Shown here: one piece after another, positions 10,091 through 18,606 of the stretch
Position numbering within the stretch: the stretch's first letter is position 1
Layout: each line of letters starts with the position of its first letter
Assembly (NCBI GenBank): GCA_029266425.1
Contig: JAQSWY010000009.1
Location: 1 to 64,000 of the forward strand
DNA from: Xanthobacteraceae bacterium
GTDB taxonomy: Bacteria; Pseudomonadota; Alphaproteobacteria; Rhizobiales; Xanthobacteraceae
Direction: 5' to 3'
DNA length: 64,000 bases
Made by a program: the position numbers and the translations under genes
Notes under the pieces: generated by a model
Told to the model about the DNA's origin: nothing
Database searches by the model: none
The model's input: only the letters and a program-made list of their open reading frames with translations

Positions 10091-11299
10091 ATGTCTATGT
10101 CGGATGCTGCGTGCCGGGCGGCCAAGGCAGCGGAACGCGAGTACAAGCTCTCCGACGGTGGCGGCCTCTATCTGCTTGTAAAGCCGAACGGAACTCGTCT
10201 GTGGAACCAGGCGTACCGGTTCGCCGGGAAGCAGAAGAAGCTCTCTCACGGTTCCTACCCGACCGTATCGCTGGCGGACGCCCGCCGGCTGCGTGATGAG
10301 GCCAAGAAGCTGTTGGCCTCGGGCGTCGACCCAGGGGCCAACAAGCGGATCCAGCGGCTCGCCGCAGTGACTTCGGCGGGAGACACCTTTGGCGGCCTTG
10401 CGGCGGAGTACCTCGCCCGCATTGAGGACGAAGGCGCCGCGCCGGCGACCGTCTCCAAGAACCGCTGGATGCTCATCGACCTCGCCGGCCCTTCGTTGGG
10501 CACGCGGCCGATCGCGGACATCACCCCGGCGGAGATCCTGGTGCTGCTCCAGCAGATCGAGCGCACCGGGCGCCGCGAGACGGCCCGCCGGCTGCGAAGC
10601 GTGATCGGGACGGTCTTTCGGCTGGCCGTCGCCACGCTTCGCGCCAAGGACGATCCCACGCTGCCGCTCCGCGGCGCGCTGAAGGCGCCAAAGGTGAAGC
10701 ACCGGGCGGCGATTACCGACGAGAAGCGCCTCGGCGCCCTGCTGGCGGCGATCGACGATTACGACGGCTGGCCGACGCTCCGTTGCGCCCTCCAGTTCGC
10801 GGCCCTTACGTTCGCGCGCCCGGGCGAGGTGCGCGGCGCCGTGTGGGACGAGATGGACATCGAGAACGCCGTTTGGCGGATCGACGGGAAGCGCACCAAG
10901 GTCCGCCGGCCACACGATGTGCCGCTCTCGCGCCAGGCGCTCGATGTGCTGCGTGAGGTGAAAGAGGTGGCGCGCGCCAGCACGCTCGTCTTCCCGTCCA
11001 TTCGTTCGAACAAGACACCCCTTTCAGAGAACGCCATGAACTCGGCGCTGCGGCGGCTCGGTTTTACGCAGGACGAAATGACGGCGCACGGCTTCCGCGC
11101 CGCGGCGAGCTCCATCCTTAACGAGAAGGGGTTCCGGCCCGACGTGATCGAAGCGGCGCTAGGCCATCAGGAGAAAAATGAGATCCGGCGTGCTTACAAT
11201 CGCGCGACCTACTGGCCTGAGCGCATCGAGCTGATGCAGGCTTGGGCGGATCACCTCGATTCGCTAAAGCGAATAGGTGATGCTGCAGTCGCCCTATGA
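10091..11299 (+). CDS. Tyrosine integrase (P4-like, DUF4102 N terminus)
   Basis: A 402-residue site-specific recombinase. The N terminus (REYKLSDGGGLYLLVKPNG, then LSHGSYPTVSLADAR) is the arm-binding domain of P4-type integrases. The middle is a SAM-like core-binding domain. The catalytic part shows FARPGEVRG (first Arg), HGFRAAAS (His-x-x-Arg), ALGHQ and a C-terminal Tyr in RAYNRATYWPER. It lies directly beside tRNA-Phe with the attL repeat, the standard arrangement for excision and integration at that tRNA. ATG at 10091 was chosen because upstream in-frame sequence lacks domain character. Confidence 0.93.
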   Translation: MSMSDAACRAAKAAEREYKLSDGGGLYLLVKPNGTRLWNQAYRFAGKQKKLSHGSYPTVSLADARRLRDEAKKLLASGVDPGANKRIQRLAAVTSAGDTFGGLAAEYLARIEDEGAAPATVSKNRWMLIDLAGPSLGTRPIADITPAEILVLLQQIERTGRRETARRLRSVIGTVFRLAVATLRAKDDPTLPLRGALKAPKVKHRAAITDEKRLGALLAAIDDYDGWPTLRCALQFAALTFARPGEVRGAVWDEMDIENAVWRIDGKRTKVRRPHDVPLSRQALDVLREVKEVARASTLVFPSIRSNKTPLSENAMNSALRRLGFTQDEMTAHGFRAAASSILNEKGFRPDVIEAALGHQEKNEIRRAYNRATYWPERIELMQAWADHLDSLKRIGDAAVAL

Positions 11300-11445
11300 A
11301 CTCGCTCTTCCCGTTCTGTTGCTATAGGCGCTTAATGTTCTCCGATCGCGCCCTTAGTTCGCGCAGCCGCGTTTCGGTCGGGGCGCAGAGCAGCGCGCCG
11401 AATTATGGAGATGCCGCGTCTCGCGACATCGCCGCCGTCTCGCTG

Positions 11446-12591
11446 CTATCTAGGGGCAGATCGGCGCATCCAACTCATATCGGGCTTTTCCTTCGGCGGA
11501 ATCTTTACTGTCTTTTGCGGCGCAAGCTTAAAATCCTTAACCGCCTTACCTTTGCAAATGTGCCTTAGAACTCGGCGAAAGAGGCGGACGTCGCCGAAGT
11601 AGTTTGGATAAGCTTCTTTAAGACTCTTTATCTTGTCCGCCTCAACCAAGACGGTTGTGTACCTCGCTCTGTGCTCCGCTACGTCGAAAGATGCCGCGCC
11701 CTCAAAGGGCCCGCTCATGGGAGACACAGCGACTTCGTCCAAATCATTGTCGTATATGATTAGATAGTACTCAGGCTGAAAGCTAGGGGATCGAATATAT
11801 TCATCGATAAAATTTACTGCGTGGGCAATCTTGTCCAGAGTGTAGGAAGCCTTGAGATCTTTGTTTAGCCTCTTTATTTCTCTTATTCGATCCTTGCCGA
11901 CCGATACGTCAGGCGGTTCGTTGCAGGCCTCCATAACCGCCAACTCTGCCGACATAAGCAGGAATAGTCGTCGCCATTCGGGTTTGCCGCCACCACCTTT
12001 AATATCCTCGCCCAAGAACAATCCGACGGCCTCGACCGCTGTCGCCCAAGCGTGTTGAATGCGCGTTCGAATTTGGACCTCCACCTTCCGACCCTCGAAG
12101 ATCGCCGCGTCGGGATCGGCCCCAGCGGTGAACCGGAAAACTATATGGTAGGATCGGTATCCATCTTTCTTCGGCGCAGCGATGTAGTCGTCGGGTCGCG
12201 TCGCTCGGTGTGGAAATGTAAGTGAAATTTGCTGTATTAGAGAATTTACGTCTTCAATAGAGTTCAGTATTGCCCGGCATCCCGCGAGGTCTTGAATGTC
12301 ATCAAGTTTGATCGGACGCTTTCGAAGCTTTTTTCGGATCGAAGGCATTCGCTTTATGCGTGCTGCGGTGAGGCCTTTCACCTTTGCACGCGCTAGATGG
12401 CCGATGAGCGCCCGCCTCATAACTGCCATCGGGTAAAGGTGAGAATCGCGCCAGCTATTCGCAATTTTGAATATTTCCCGAACATCGTCCTCAGCATCTG
12501 GCGCCCAGACGATCGCTTCGCGCAGCGCATCTCCCGCGCGCGACACCTGCTTTTTGCTGAATTCAAATTTCGGGAAGCCAATCGCACCCAA
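11446..12591 (-). CDS. RelA/SpoT synthetase-domain protein, candidate phage-defence toxin
   Basis: A 381-residue protein with one alarmone-synthetase fold and no hydrolase, TGS or ACT domains. Visible motifs are DLAGCRAIL (catalytic Asp about 101), YIAAPKKDGYRSYHIVF (Tyr136-Arg146), and EVQIRTRIQHAWA (Glu171, His180, Trp182), so the active site appears intact. The remaining 180 C-terminal residues match nothing I know. This size and island location fit single-gene fused toxin-antitoxins of the CapRel type, or other toxic small alarmone synthetases. An ordinary small alarmone synthetase is the alternative. The start is TTG, with GGAG at 12602-12605. It is convergent with the integrase gene and relatively AT-rich. 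Confidence 0.85.
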   Translation of the reverse strand: MGAIGFPKFEFSKKQVSRAGDALREAIVWAPDAEDDVREIFKIANSWRDSHLYPMAVMRRALIGHLARAKVKGLTAARIKRMPSIRKKLRKRPIKLDDIQDLAGCRAILNSIEDVNSLIQQISLTFPHRATRPDDYIAAPKKDGYRSYHIVFRFTAGADPDAAIFEGRKVEVQIRTRIQHAWATAVEAVGLFLGEDIKGGGGKPEWRRLFLLMSAELAVMEACNEPPDVSVGKDRIREIKRLNKDLKASYTLDKIAHAVNFIDEYIRSPSFQPEYYLIIYDNDLDEVAVSPMSGPFEGAASFDVAEHRARYTTVLVEADKIKSLKEAYPNYFGDVRLFRRVLRHICKGKAVKDFKLAPQKTVKIPPKEKPDMSWMRRSAPR

Positions 12592-12979
12592 TGCCTATCT
12601 CCAGGCGAATCGCCGATGAGATTCGATTGGTCCAATGGTAGCTCGGGCGCGGATTGCTGCAATCTCAAGTGGCAACCACGCCGCCTTCGGTGCGCTCCGT
12701 TTCCGTTTAGGTTGGGTGAACCTGTAGGTCTTTCGAGGCACTTGAGCCGAAGCCATAATTAACATCCACATCGATCCCAGCGATCATACTGTGAGGAAGG
12801 GGCATTTGGTAGCAGCTGACTGCCAAATGCGTAGCTTCAAATATTTTTCTATAGAAATCCAATGAAGTAATCTCGAAGCGACTACTCCTCTGATGAGGGA
12901 GGGGTCGCACTCTTATTCGCAATTCAAACGCGGAGACTGTAAGTTACGCCAATCGACAACATCCGACAGCGTGACACAC
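12592..12979. other. 388-base gap with a hairpin
   Basis: No convincing gene. It contains a perfect eight-base inverted repeat GCATTTGG/CCAAATGC (12802-12809 and 12823-12830) and a GATTGCTGCAATC palindrome (12652-12664). It separates the leftward RelA/SpoT-domain gene from the rightward excisionase-like operon, so it should hold divergent promoters. It is more AT-rich than its surroundings. Confidence 0.5.
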
Positions 12980-13216
12980 ATGAATTCCGCAGTTGCTCGA
13001 GCCTTCGTCACTTCACAGCCGGTTGCGCCCGGTGCCCTGTCGGTTGATCGCGCTGCCGAGTACCTGAGCATTTCCCGTGCCGGGCTGTACCGTATCTTCA
13101 AGTCGGGCGCGCTCAAGCCGGCCCGGATCGGCGGGCGCACCGTCGTGCGGCGCTTGGATCTCGATGAGTTTCTCGCAAGATCAGTTGGCGCCGATGCCTC
13201 CTCGCGCGGAGGATAG
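12980..13216 (+). CDS. AlpA/excisionase-like helix-turn-helix protein
   Basis: A 78-residue DNA-binding protein. The core LSVDRAAEYLSISRAGLYRI followed by FKSGALKPARIGGRTVVRR is the MerR-like winged helix of excisionase/AlpA family proteins. These bend DNA during prophage excision or activate the integrase gene. It is the first gene of the rightward operon, and the next start follows by two bases. Confidence 0.8.
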   Translation: MNSAVARAFVTSQPVAPGALSVDRAAEYLSISRAGLYRIFKSGALKPARIGGRTVVRRLDLDEFLARSVGADASSRGG

Positions 13217-13218
13217 CG

Positions 13219-14094
13219 ATGAGGCTCGACGATCCGGATGAAGAGAGCTTCATCTACTTTGCCTGCCGGTTGCGCGAGGATGATGAGCTTTGCGGAGCAG
13301 ATCCTGATCTGCTCATCTCGCGCAATGATTTTACCGACGCAGGCGCCGACGCGGTTCTCGCACATGTGCGCACTGCATACGAAAGCCGCAAGCTGCTGCA
13401 TCGACGTGCGCTCGAGATCGCGATCGCGGAGCAAGGCTTCGACCCTACGTCTCCAGGGACGCATATCGCAGTGGAATGCTTCGCCGAAGTGGCCGCTGCC
13501 TACAGCCTTCAGAAGTCCCTCCAGCTGCCTCACCCTCCCGAGCGCAAGCCGGATGGTCAGTGGCGACCGAGACGAAGTACCGCCCGAGCGGTGGCATTGG
13601 GGGCCTGGCTCGCGACTGGAGCGAAGAGCTATTCGGCAGCAGCATGCGAATTGAACCTGCACCGGCCTCGTGTCGAAGAGGTGACGCGCTTTGAGGTCAT
13701 GCGTGCCGTAGAGAACGAGATAGCCCGTCTCGCACGCCCGCGTGGCGACTATCGAGATAGACCCCTGGAACTGTATCGGCTCGTCGCCAGGCTTGGTGTT
13801 TTCGATCATCGGGTGACGATGGCGCTCTGGGGCCACCTCCACAGCACGAAAGGCCGCAAGCGCATTGACATGCACTGGCAATCATTGAGGCGAGATGGCC
13901 AGCTGTTCGCGATGAGAGCCAAGCTGGAAGACACCGTGCTCGTAACAAGCCCCGAGTTCGATGTGGAAGTCGAAAGCGCAGCGACGACGATCCATGCGCG
14001 CGTCCTTGCCCTGCTGATGAGAGCAGCGCGCCAGCATGGGCTGTTCGAAAAAGCGGGCGAATTGGCAGGCGCAACGCACACGCCACGACAGTAG
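13219..14094 (+). CDS. Uncharacterised island protein (291 aa)
   Basis: A 291-residue soluble protein with no family that I recognise. It is predicted mostly helical, with an acidic N terminus (MRLDDPDEESFIYFACRLRE), a basic middle and a long C-terminal helix rich in Ala/Arg. It begins two bases after the excisionase-like gene and is followed by a small HTH-like gene and the primase/helicase gene, so a role in replication or control of the element is likely by context only. Confidence 0.7.
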   Translation: MRLDDPDEESFIYFACRLREDDELCGADPDLLISRNDFTDAGADAVLAHVRTAYESRKLLHRRALEIAIAEQGFDPTSPGTHIAVECFAEVAAAYSLQKSLQLPHPPERKPDGQWRPRRSTARAVALGAWLATGAKSYSAAACELNLHRPRVEEVTRFEVMRAVENEIARLARPRGDYRDRPLELYRLVARLGVFDHRVTMALWGHLHSTKGRKRIDMHWQSLRRDGQLFAMRAKLEDTVLVTSPEFDVEVESAATTIHARVLALLMRAARQHGLFEKAGELAGATHTPRQ

Positions 14095-14105
14095 CGTTAC
14101 CGCGG

Positions 14106-14399
14106 ATGGAACAGATGCTCGAAATGAAGATCGACAGTGATCTCGTGTTCATAACCGAGGCCGCCGTGATGCTTCGCACGCAGAACGCTGGGATCCGCGT
14201 ATCGAAGGCCATGGTTCGCCGTTGGCGGCGCACTGGCGCGCTCGCTGCCGCAGAGAAGGATGGCCGCCCCGCCGTAACGCGTTCCAGCGTCCGCGCCCTT
14301 TCTGTCGAGCTGCGTGCCAATCCCGAACTGGCGAAGCAGCGACGCGCGCGCCATGGCACCAAGCGGCCCCACCTGCGCCTCGTCGTCGACAACACCTGA
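14106..14399 (+). CDS. Small HTH-like protein
   Basis: A 97-residue basic protein. The segment VSKAMVRRWRRTGALAAAEK followed by DGRPAVTRSSVRAL resembles a compact helix-turn-helix with a wing, as in phage regulators or replication initiator helpers. Family not identified. It lies 53 bases before the primase/helicase gene. Confidence 0.6.
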   Translation: MEQMLEMKIDSDLVFITEAAVMLRTQNAGIRVSKAMVRRWRRTGALAAAEKDGRPAVTRSSVRALSVELRANPELAKQRRARHGTKRPHLRLVVDNT

Positions 14400-14452
14400 A
14401 ATGAAGCGGCCGGCCGCTCCCGCGAAGAGCGCACCGGCCGGAAAGGTCTTCA

Positions 14453-16750
14453 GTGAACGCGCACAACATAAAGGACGTAACGCCAATACCGCAAGGCTTG
14501 GATGCGGACGTTGCGATCGATTTTTTGAAGTCTCTCGACGCGAACGGCTGGCACAATCTCGTGTCGATTCGGTACCGTGGCAACCCCGAGACGAAAGACA
14601 TTCGCGGTAAGACATTCCCGGCCGGAAAGTGGGATGAAATCCGCGCGTGGATCCTTGCCCAGGATCGAGATGCCAATCTCTATTACAGCTTGAACGAACC
14701 TAAGCCGGGCTCGCGCGATGACAAGCTGGGAAAGGCGGACATCGCTGCGATCCGCGCCGTTGCCGGCGACGTCGATCCTCACCCGGAGAACACCGCTTCC
14801 TATGACGACGCGCGGGGCGTTGTAATCGAGCGTATGGCGGGTCTCCACGTCGGCGACCTGCCGCCAACCTTCATCGTGGACAGCGGAGGCGGCGCGCAAC
14901 CCATATGGATGCTGGACGAAAAGGTTGCGGCCTCGGGGCTGGTCGCTGATGTCGAGAACATCGGCCGTGCGGTCGCGCGGGCAATCGGCGGGGACGCGGT
15001 GCAGGACATCAGTCGTATTCTCCGGCTGCCCGGCACCATCAATCACCCCAGTATGCAAAAGCTTGCGCGCGGGCAGATGAAGCGCGCCACGTCCGTCCTG
15101 CACCGGTCCGACCGGCGCCACTCCCTATCCATGCTCGCCGCGGTCTACGCGCCCTTGGAAGGTGGCCCTATGGTCGACATGTCGCCGCTGGTGGCGGAGA
15201 TCACTGCCGAGCTCGAATGCGCCGACCTGTACACCGTGCCGCCGGCGCTCCGCACCCGGTTCAGCGAGGCGAAGCTGCGCCATCCCAAACTGAACCTCCT
15301 CTGGCAGGGCAATCCTGAAGGGCTAATCGGCGAGGACAACTCCAGCAGCGGCTGGCGCTTCAGTCTTGCGGCGCGGCTCGGCGAAGCCGAATTCACCGCG
15401 ACCGATTACGCCCACATGGCGCTGGACTGGGAGATCGCTCAACTTGATCGCAGCGGGATCGATCCCGACGCGCCCGGCGGGCTGCGACAGCTCGCGCGGG
15501 ACTGGGCGCGCGGCGGGCACCCCCGGACGTCTGCCTTCCGCGCGGCGCGGTGGTTCGAAGAACCGAGCGAGCCCTTGTTTCCTGACGAGCCGACGCAATT
15601 GGCGCGCTCTACCGAGGCCGCTCCTATCCGTTGGATCAATCCCGAAGAATGGCGCGACAAGCCAATTCCTCCTCGAGAGTGGGAGGTTCCCAATTTCATT
15701 CCGCGCTTCGAGGTGTCGGCACTCTATGGCGACGGCGGTATCGGCAAGACGTTGTTGATCCACCAGTATGCCATCTGCGCGACCGCCGGCGTCCCATGGA
15801 TCGGGCAGGAAGTGCGGCAGGCCCGCGTCATGTGTTTCTTCTGCGAGGACAGCGAAGACGAGCTGCAGCGCCGGCATGCAGACATACTCTCGGCGCTCAC
15901 CCTAGACTTCAGCGCGACCAGCGACCGCCTGCGCCTCGCGAGCCGGCGTTTCATGGACAACGTTCTGGCGACATGGGATCGCCAATCCGGTCGAATGCAG
16001 CGCCTGGCCGTGTGGGACCAGCTTAGGGAAGCAGCACTGAACTTTCGCGCCGATGTTGTGATCATCGATACGCTGGCGGACGTGTTTGGCGGCGAAGAGC
16101 AGAACCGGATCCAAGCCACTGCTTTCATAAAAGCGTGCCTTGGGCGCCTCGCCCAGGAAATCGGCGGTTCGGTCATCGTGCTCGCGCATCCGTCGTTGAG
16201 TGGTCAGAGTTCCGGGCAGGGAACGTCCGGCTCGACCGCGTGGAACAACTCTGTTCGCTCGCGTCTCTACCTCCGTTATCCGAAGGGTGCAGCGAAAGGC
16301 GACTTTCGCGAGCTCGAAGGCATGAAAGCGAACTACGGGCCGAAGGGCGGTTTGCTGAAGCTACGTTGGAACCGCGGCGCGTTCGACGTGATCGCGGGAA
16401 CGGTGCCCGGCTCGGTGCCGCGCACGGCGTTTCCGAACCTTGACCACGCTGCGGACCAGGCGGTCGTCGCGGCCCTGCTCGATAGCCCAGGGGCCCGACA
16501 CTCGACGGCGCGGAACAGTCCCTACTTCGCCCCGCGAGCCCTCAAGCGCCAAGCCCCTGAAATTCTCGCGACGCTCACGGAGGCGGAGATCGCCGAGGCA
16601 CTTTCCCGTTTGGAGCGACGACGCCTCATCCGCCTCGAAGGCGTGCGGCGGGACGGCTCTCGACGGGAAGTCGAAGGCTACGTCGTCCTCTTGGACAATT
16701 TGTCCGGTGAGACGGCCGGCGCGGCCGAAACGGCCTCGATATTTACGTGA
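14453..16750 (+). CDS. Primase-like and RepA-type AAA helicase fusion
   Basis: A 765-residue replication protein. Residues 1-230 resemble the DNA primase/RepB-like domain of mobile-element initiators (TFIVDSGGGAQPIWMLDEKV, then SRILRLPGTINHP). Residues from about 410 form a RecA-like RepA/AAA_25 helicase: Walker A GDGGIGKTLL, then MCFFCEDSEDEL, Walker B VVIIDTLADVFGG, and SVIVLAHPSLSGQSSG. The last 100 residues look like a winged helix (LTEAEIAEALSRLERRRLI). The start is GTG at 14453. Iteron-like repeats follow at once, suggesting that the element can replicate from a nearby origin. Confidence 0.85.
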   Translation: MNAHNIKDVTPIPQGLDADVAIDFLKSLDANGWHNLVSIRYRGNPETKDIRGKTFPAGKWDEIRAWILAQDRDANLYYSLNEPKPGSRDDKLGKADIAAIRAVAGDVDPHPENTASYDDARGVVIERMAGLHVGDLPPTFIVDSGGGAQPIWMLDEKVAASGLVADVENIGRAVARAIGGDAVQDISRILRLPGTINHPSMQKLARGQMKRATSVLHRSDRRHSLSMLAAVYAPLEGGPMVDMSPLVAEITAELECADLYTVPPALRTRFSEAKLRHPKLNLLWQGNPEGLIGEDNSSSGWRFSLAARLGEAEFTATDYAHMALDWEIAQLDRSGIDPDAPGGLRQLARDWARGGHPRTSAFRAARWFEEPSEPLFPDEPTQLARSTEAAPIRWINPEEWRDKPIPPREWEVPNFIPRFEVSALYGDGGIGKTLLIHQYAICATAGVPWIGQEVRQARVMCFFCEDSEDELQRRHADILSALTLDFSATSDRLRLASRRFMDNVLATWDRQSGRMQRLAVWDQLREAALNFRADVVIIDTLADVFGGEEQNRIQATAFIKACLGRLAQEIGGSVIVLAHPSLSGQSSGQGTSGSTAWNNSVRSRLYLRYPKGAAKGDFRELEGMKANYGPKGGLLKLRWNRGAFDVIAGTVPGSVPRTAFPNLDHAADQAVVAALLDSPGARHSTARNSPYFAPRALKRQAPEILATLTEAEIAEALSRLERRRLIRLEGVRRDGSRREVEGYVVLLDNLSGETAGAAETASIFT

Positions 16751-16765
16751 AGGGTGCCCGACGAT

Positions 16766-16930
16766 GTGCTGCAAAGTGAACCGCCACTGCTGCAATGTCT
16801 CCGCTAAGTCATTGATTTTGCTGCTGCAAGGTACTTTGCGCAAAGTCGGTGCTCAAAGCGCTGCAAAGTGCAGCAAAGCCCATATTTTTCAACGGTTTGC
16901 GGTGCTGCAAAGTGAAGTGCAGCAAAGTCC
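16766..16930. repeat. Iteron-like CTGCAAAGTG repeats, candidate origin
   Basis: In 165 bases just after the helicase gene, the core CTGCAAAGTG or its close variants occur near 16769, 16790, 16823, 16861 and 16904, with GCAGCAAAG echoes at 16870 and 16919 and a TTTGCGCAAA palindrome at 16835. An inverted repeat GGGGGAAGGCC/GGCCTTCCCC follows (16939-16981). Clustered short repeats beside a helicase gene suggest a replication origin. The 351-base gap 16751-17101 shows no gene. Confidence 0.55.
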
Positions 16931-17101
16931 ACCCCTACGGGGGAAGGCCTGGCTTCGCCGCACTGAGGCACGGCCTTCCCCGCCGGGGGTGTGGGGGCAC
17001 TCGAATTCATGGAGATGCGTGGCGGACAACATGTCCGATAGCAGCTGGTGCACCTCCGAAACCCGATACCTCATGCGTCCGCTTTTCAGAAAGGCGTCGC
17101 G

Positions 17102-17731
17102 ATGAAGCGAAAGAAGGTCAGCAAGCCACGGCCGCGCACCCCCCGGCAACAGGCATGGGCAAACTCCGCGCGCTTCCGCTCGATGGGGCGCGCCATGATG
17201 AAGCGCTTCAACAATCTACGGCGCTCCGGACCGAAATGCGGCGCGCACACGAAAATCAACGGGCACCCGTGCCAGAACCCCGCGATGGCGAACGGGCGCT
17301 GCAGGGTTCATGGCGGCGCTACGCCGAAGGGTGACGGCTGGCACAAGCCGGTGTGGCCGGATGCCAACGCCGCGAACTGGAACGCGAAGCTCGCCCGCAA
17401 GCTGACGGATCTTGAGCGGGCGGCGAAGAAGCGCGCACGACGCCTTCGATCGATGACGCCGGAACAGCGGGCCGACCACGCCGCGTGGCAGAGGAGCCAC
17501 AAGCCAGGCTCCACCAAGGCACGCGAGGCCGCGAAAGCATATCGCCAACAAGAAGCAGATATGGCGGCGACGCTCCGCCGAGTTCGAGAACAGCCGATGA
17601 GTGAAGAGAGCCGCGCCATAGCGGCGCGCATTGCAGAGATTGAAGCCGAGAATGCTGTGCTGGCGGCACGCCTCGCCGAGCTCGACGCCCCAAACCCTCA
17701 ACCCTCAGACGACATGGGAATATTCGGATGA
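17102..17731 (+). CDS. HGGxSTG-like phage protein
   Basis: A 209-residue, very basic protein. The motif CGAHTKINGHPCQNPAMANG followed by RCRVHGGATPKG is a variant of the HGGxSTG zinc-knuckle-like domain common in prophages beside small-terminase genes. The C-terminal half is a charged helical region ending in an EIEAENAVLAARLAEL coiled coil. Function unknown. Its stop overlaps the next start by four bases (ATGA). Confidence 0.7.
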   Translation: MKRKKVSKPRPRTPRQQAWANSARFRSMGRAMMKRFNNLRRSGPKCGAHTKINGHPCQNPAMANGRCRVHGGATPKGDGWHKPVWPDANAANWNAKLARKLTDLERAAKKRARRLRSMTPEQRADHAAWQRSHKPGSTKAREAAKAYRQQEADMAATLRRVREQPMSEESRAIAARIAEIEAENAVLAARLAELDAPNPQPSDDMGIFG

Positions 17732-18111
17732 GCAATGGATATGACGACGAAGACGAGTTCGAGCTGCCGACGGACGCCGTTGCGAAGGCAAAATACCGGC
17801 TTCGCCATGAAGGCGTTAGCGCGGCAGTGGACGCGCTTATTGAGGTTTGTCGCGACAAGAAGGCTCCCGCTCCGGCGCGCGCTACCGCCGGAACCACGAT
17901 CCTGAGAGCGAATGGAATGCTCGCCACTGCCGCGGCGGACCTCGACGAAAAGCCGCCGGAGGAGCTGTCGGCAGCGGAGATCGCCGCACGCATCCGGCAG
18001 ATCAATCTCGAAAATCAGGAACTCGCTGAGCGACGGGCACGCCTCAACGAGCAAATCGCCGCAGACAAGGCGAACAAAATGGACAAATCGGACGACGGTC
18101 TTTTCGATTGA
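17728..18111 (+). CDS. Small-terminase-like helical protein
   Basis: A 127-residue acidic helical protein overlapping the previous gene. GVSAAVDALIEVCRDKKAPA then ARATAGTTILRANGM resembles the repeat-like helices of small terminase subunits or similar phage DNA-recognition proteins, and the C terminus is a coiled coil. No large terminase follows, so a packaging role is uncertain; it could redirect a helper phage terminase as in phage satellites (inference). Confidence 0.55.
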   Translation: MSNGYDDEDEFELPTDAVAKAKYRLRHEGVSAAVDALIEVCRDKKAPAPARATAGTTILRANGMLATAAADLDEKPPEELSAAEIAARIRQINLENQELAERRARLNEQIAADKANKMDKSDDGLFD

Positions 18112-18126
18112 GGTGAGTGAAGTGCA

Positions 18127-18145
18127 GACAAAAGTATATTTTGTC
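18127..18145. promoter_or_regulatory. 19-bp palindrome GACAAAA-N5-TTTTGTC
   Basis: A perfect inverted repeat with seven-base arms directly after the small-terminase-like gene, in an AT-rich stretch. Nearby 18187-18206 holds GGACAAAACGAACAAAACGG, and 18078-18092 holds another GGACAAAT. The half-site GGACAA recurs in the island palindromes, so this may be part of an operator region. Confidence 0.45.
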
Positions 18146-18317
18146 GTATTCGTCCGTCATAGTGCAATAATATCGTTTGCCATCGGACGGACAAAACGAA
18201 CAAAACGGACGATTACTTATCATCAAAATTTTATACGTTGACAATACGACGGGGATAGCCAAGCCTATGTCCCACGTCGGCGCGCCGAGTTGGCGGGCCG
18301 TAATGGGGGACCGCAGG

Positions 18318-18554
18318 ATGAATAAGTCGGCTGCGATGTGCGCTGGACTATGGCGCTATTGGTGCGAGATCAAAGACGCCCGAGACGCCATCCGTACAGG
18401 ACTGCTCCCGTCGAACCTTCCCGAGCTCGACGGCGAGTTTTTCGTGATTCAAGAATTCAGCGAATGGCCCCGTCTCAAAGCGCGCGCGGCGTTCGATAAG
18501 GCGTGGTGCGAACAGATCTCGCAGCCGCGGGCAGCTCGGGGCGTTACCGGCTGA
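18318..18554 (+). CDS. Small hypothetical protein
   Basis: A 78-residue protein with no recognised family. It contains several Trp and Cys residues (CAGLWRYWCEIKDARDAIR) and a helical C-terminal half. ATG at 18318 lies after CCGCAGG; in-frame ATGs at 18267 and 18303 are alternatives. It sits in the phage-like block and is probably accessory. Confidence 0.5.
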   Translation: MNKSAAMCAGLWRYWCEIKDARDAIRTGLLPSNLPELDGEFFVIQEFSEWPRLKARAAFDKAWCEQISQPRAARGVTG

Positions 18555-18606
18555 ACTAGTTCGTCCTAAGCGGCGTTTCACTCACGGAGGCGCGTTGGCA
18601 TTCGGT

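Noticed and set aside
12632-12700. tRNA-like stretch (TCCAATGGTAGCTCGGG) suspected
   Set aside because: No acceptor stem, anticodon arm or T-arm could be folded; only a D-arm-like string is present.
16766-16930. CRISPR array suspected from the repeated CTGCAAAGTG
   Set aside because: Units are about 10 bases, imperfect and irregularly spaced, with no spacers of constant length and no cas genes.
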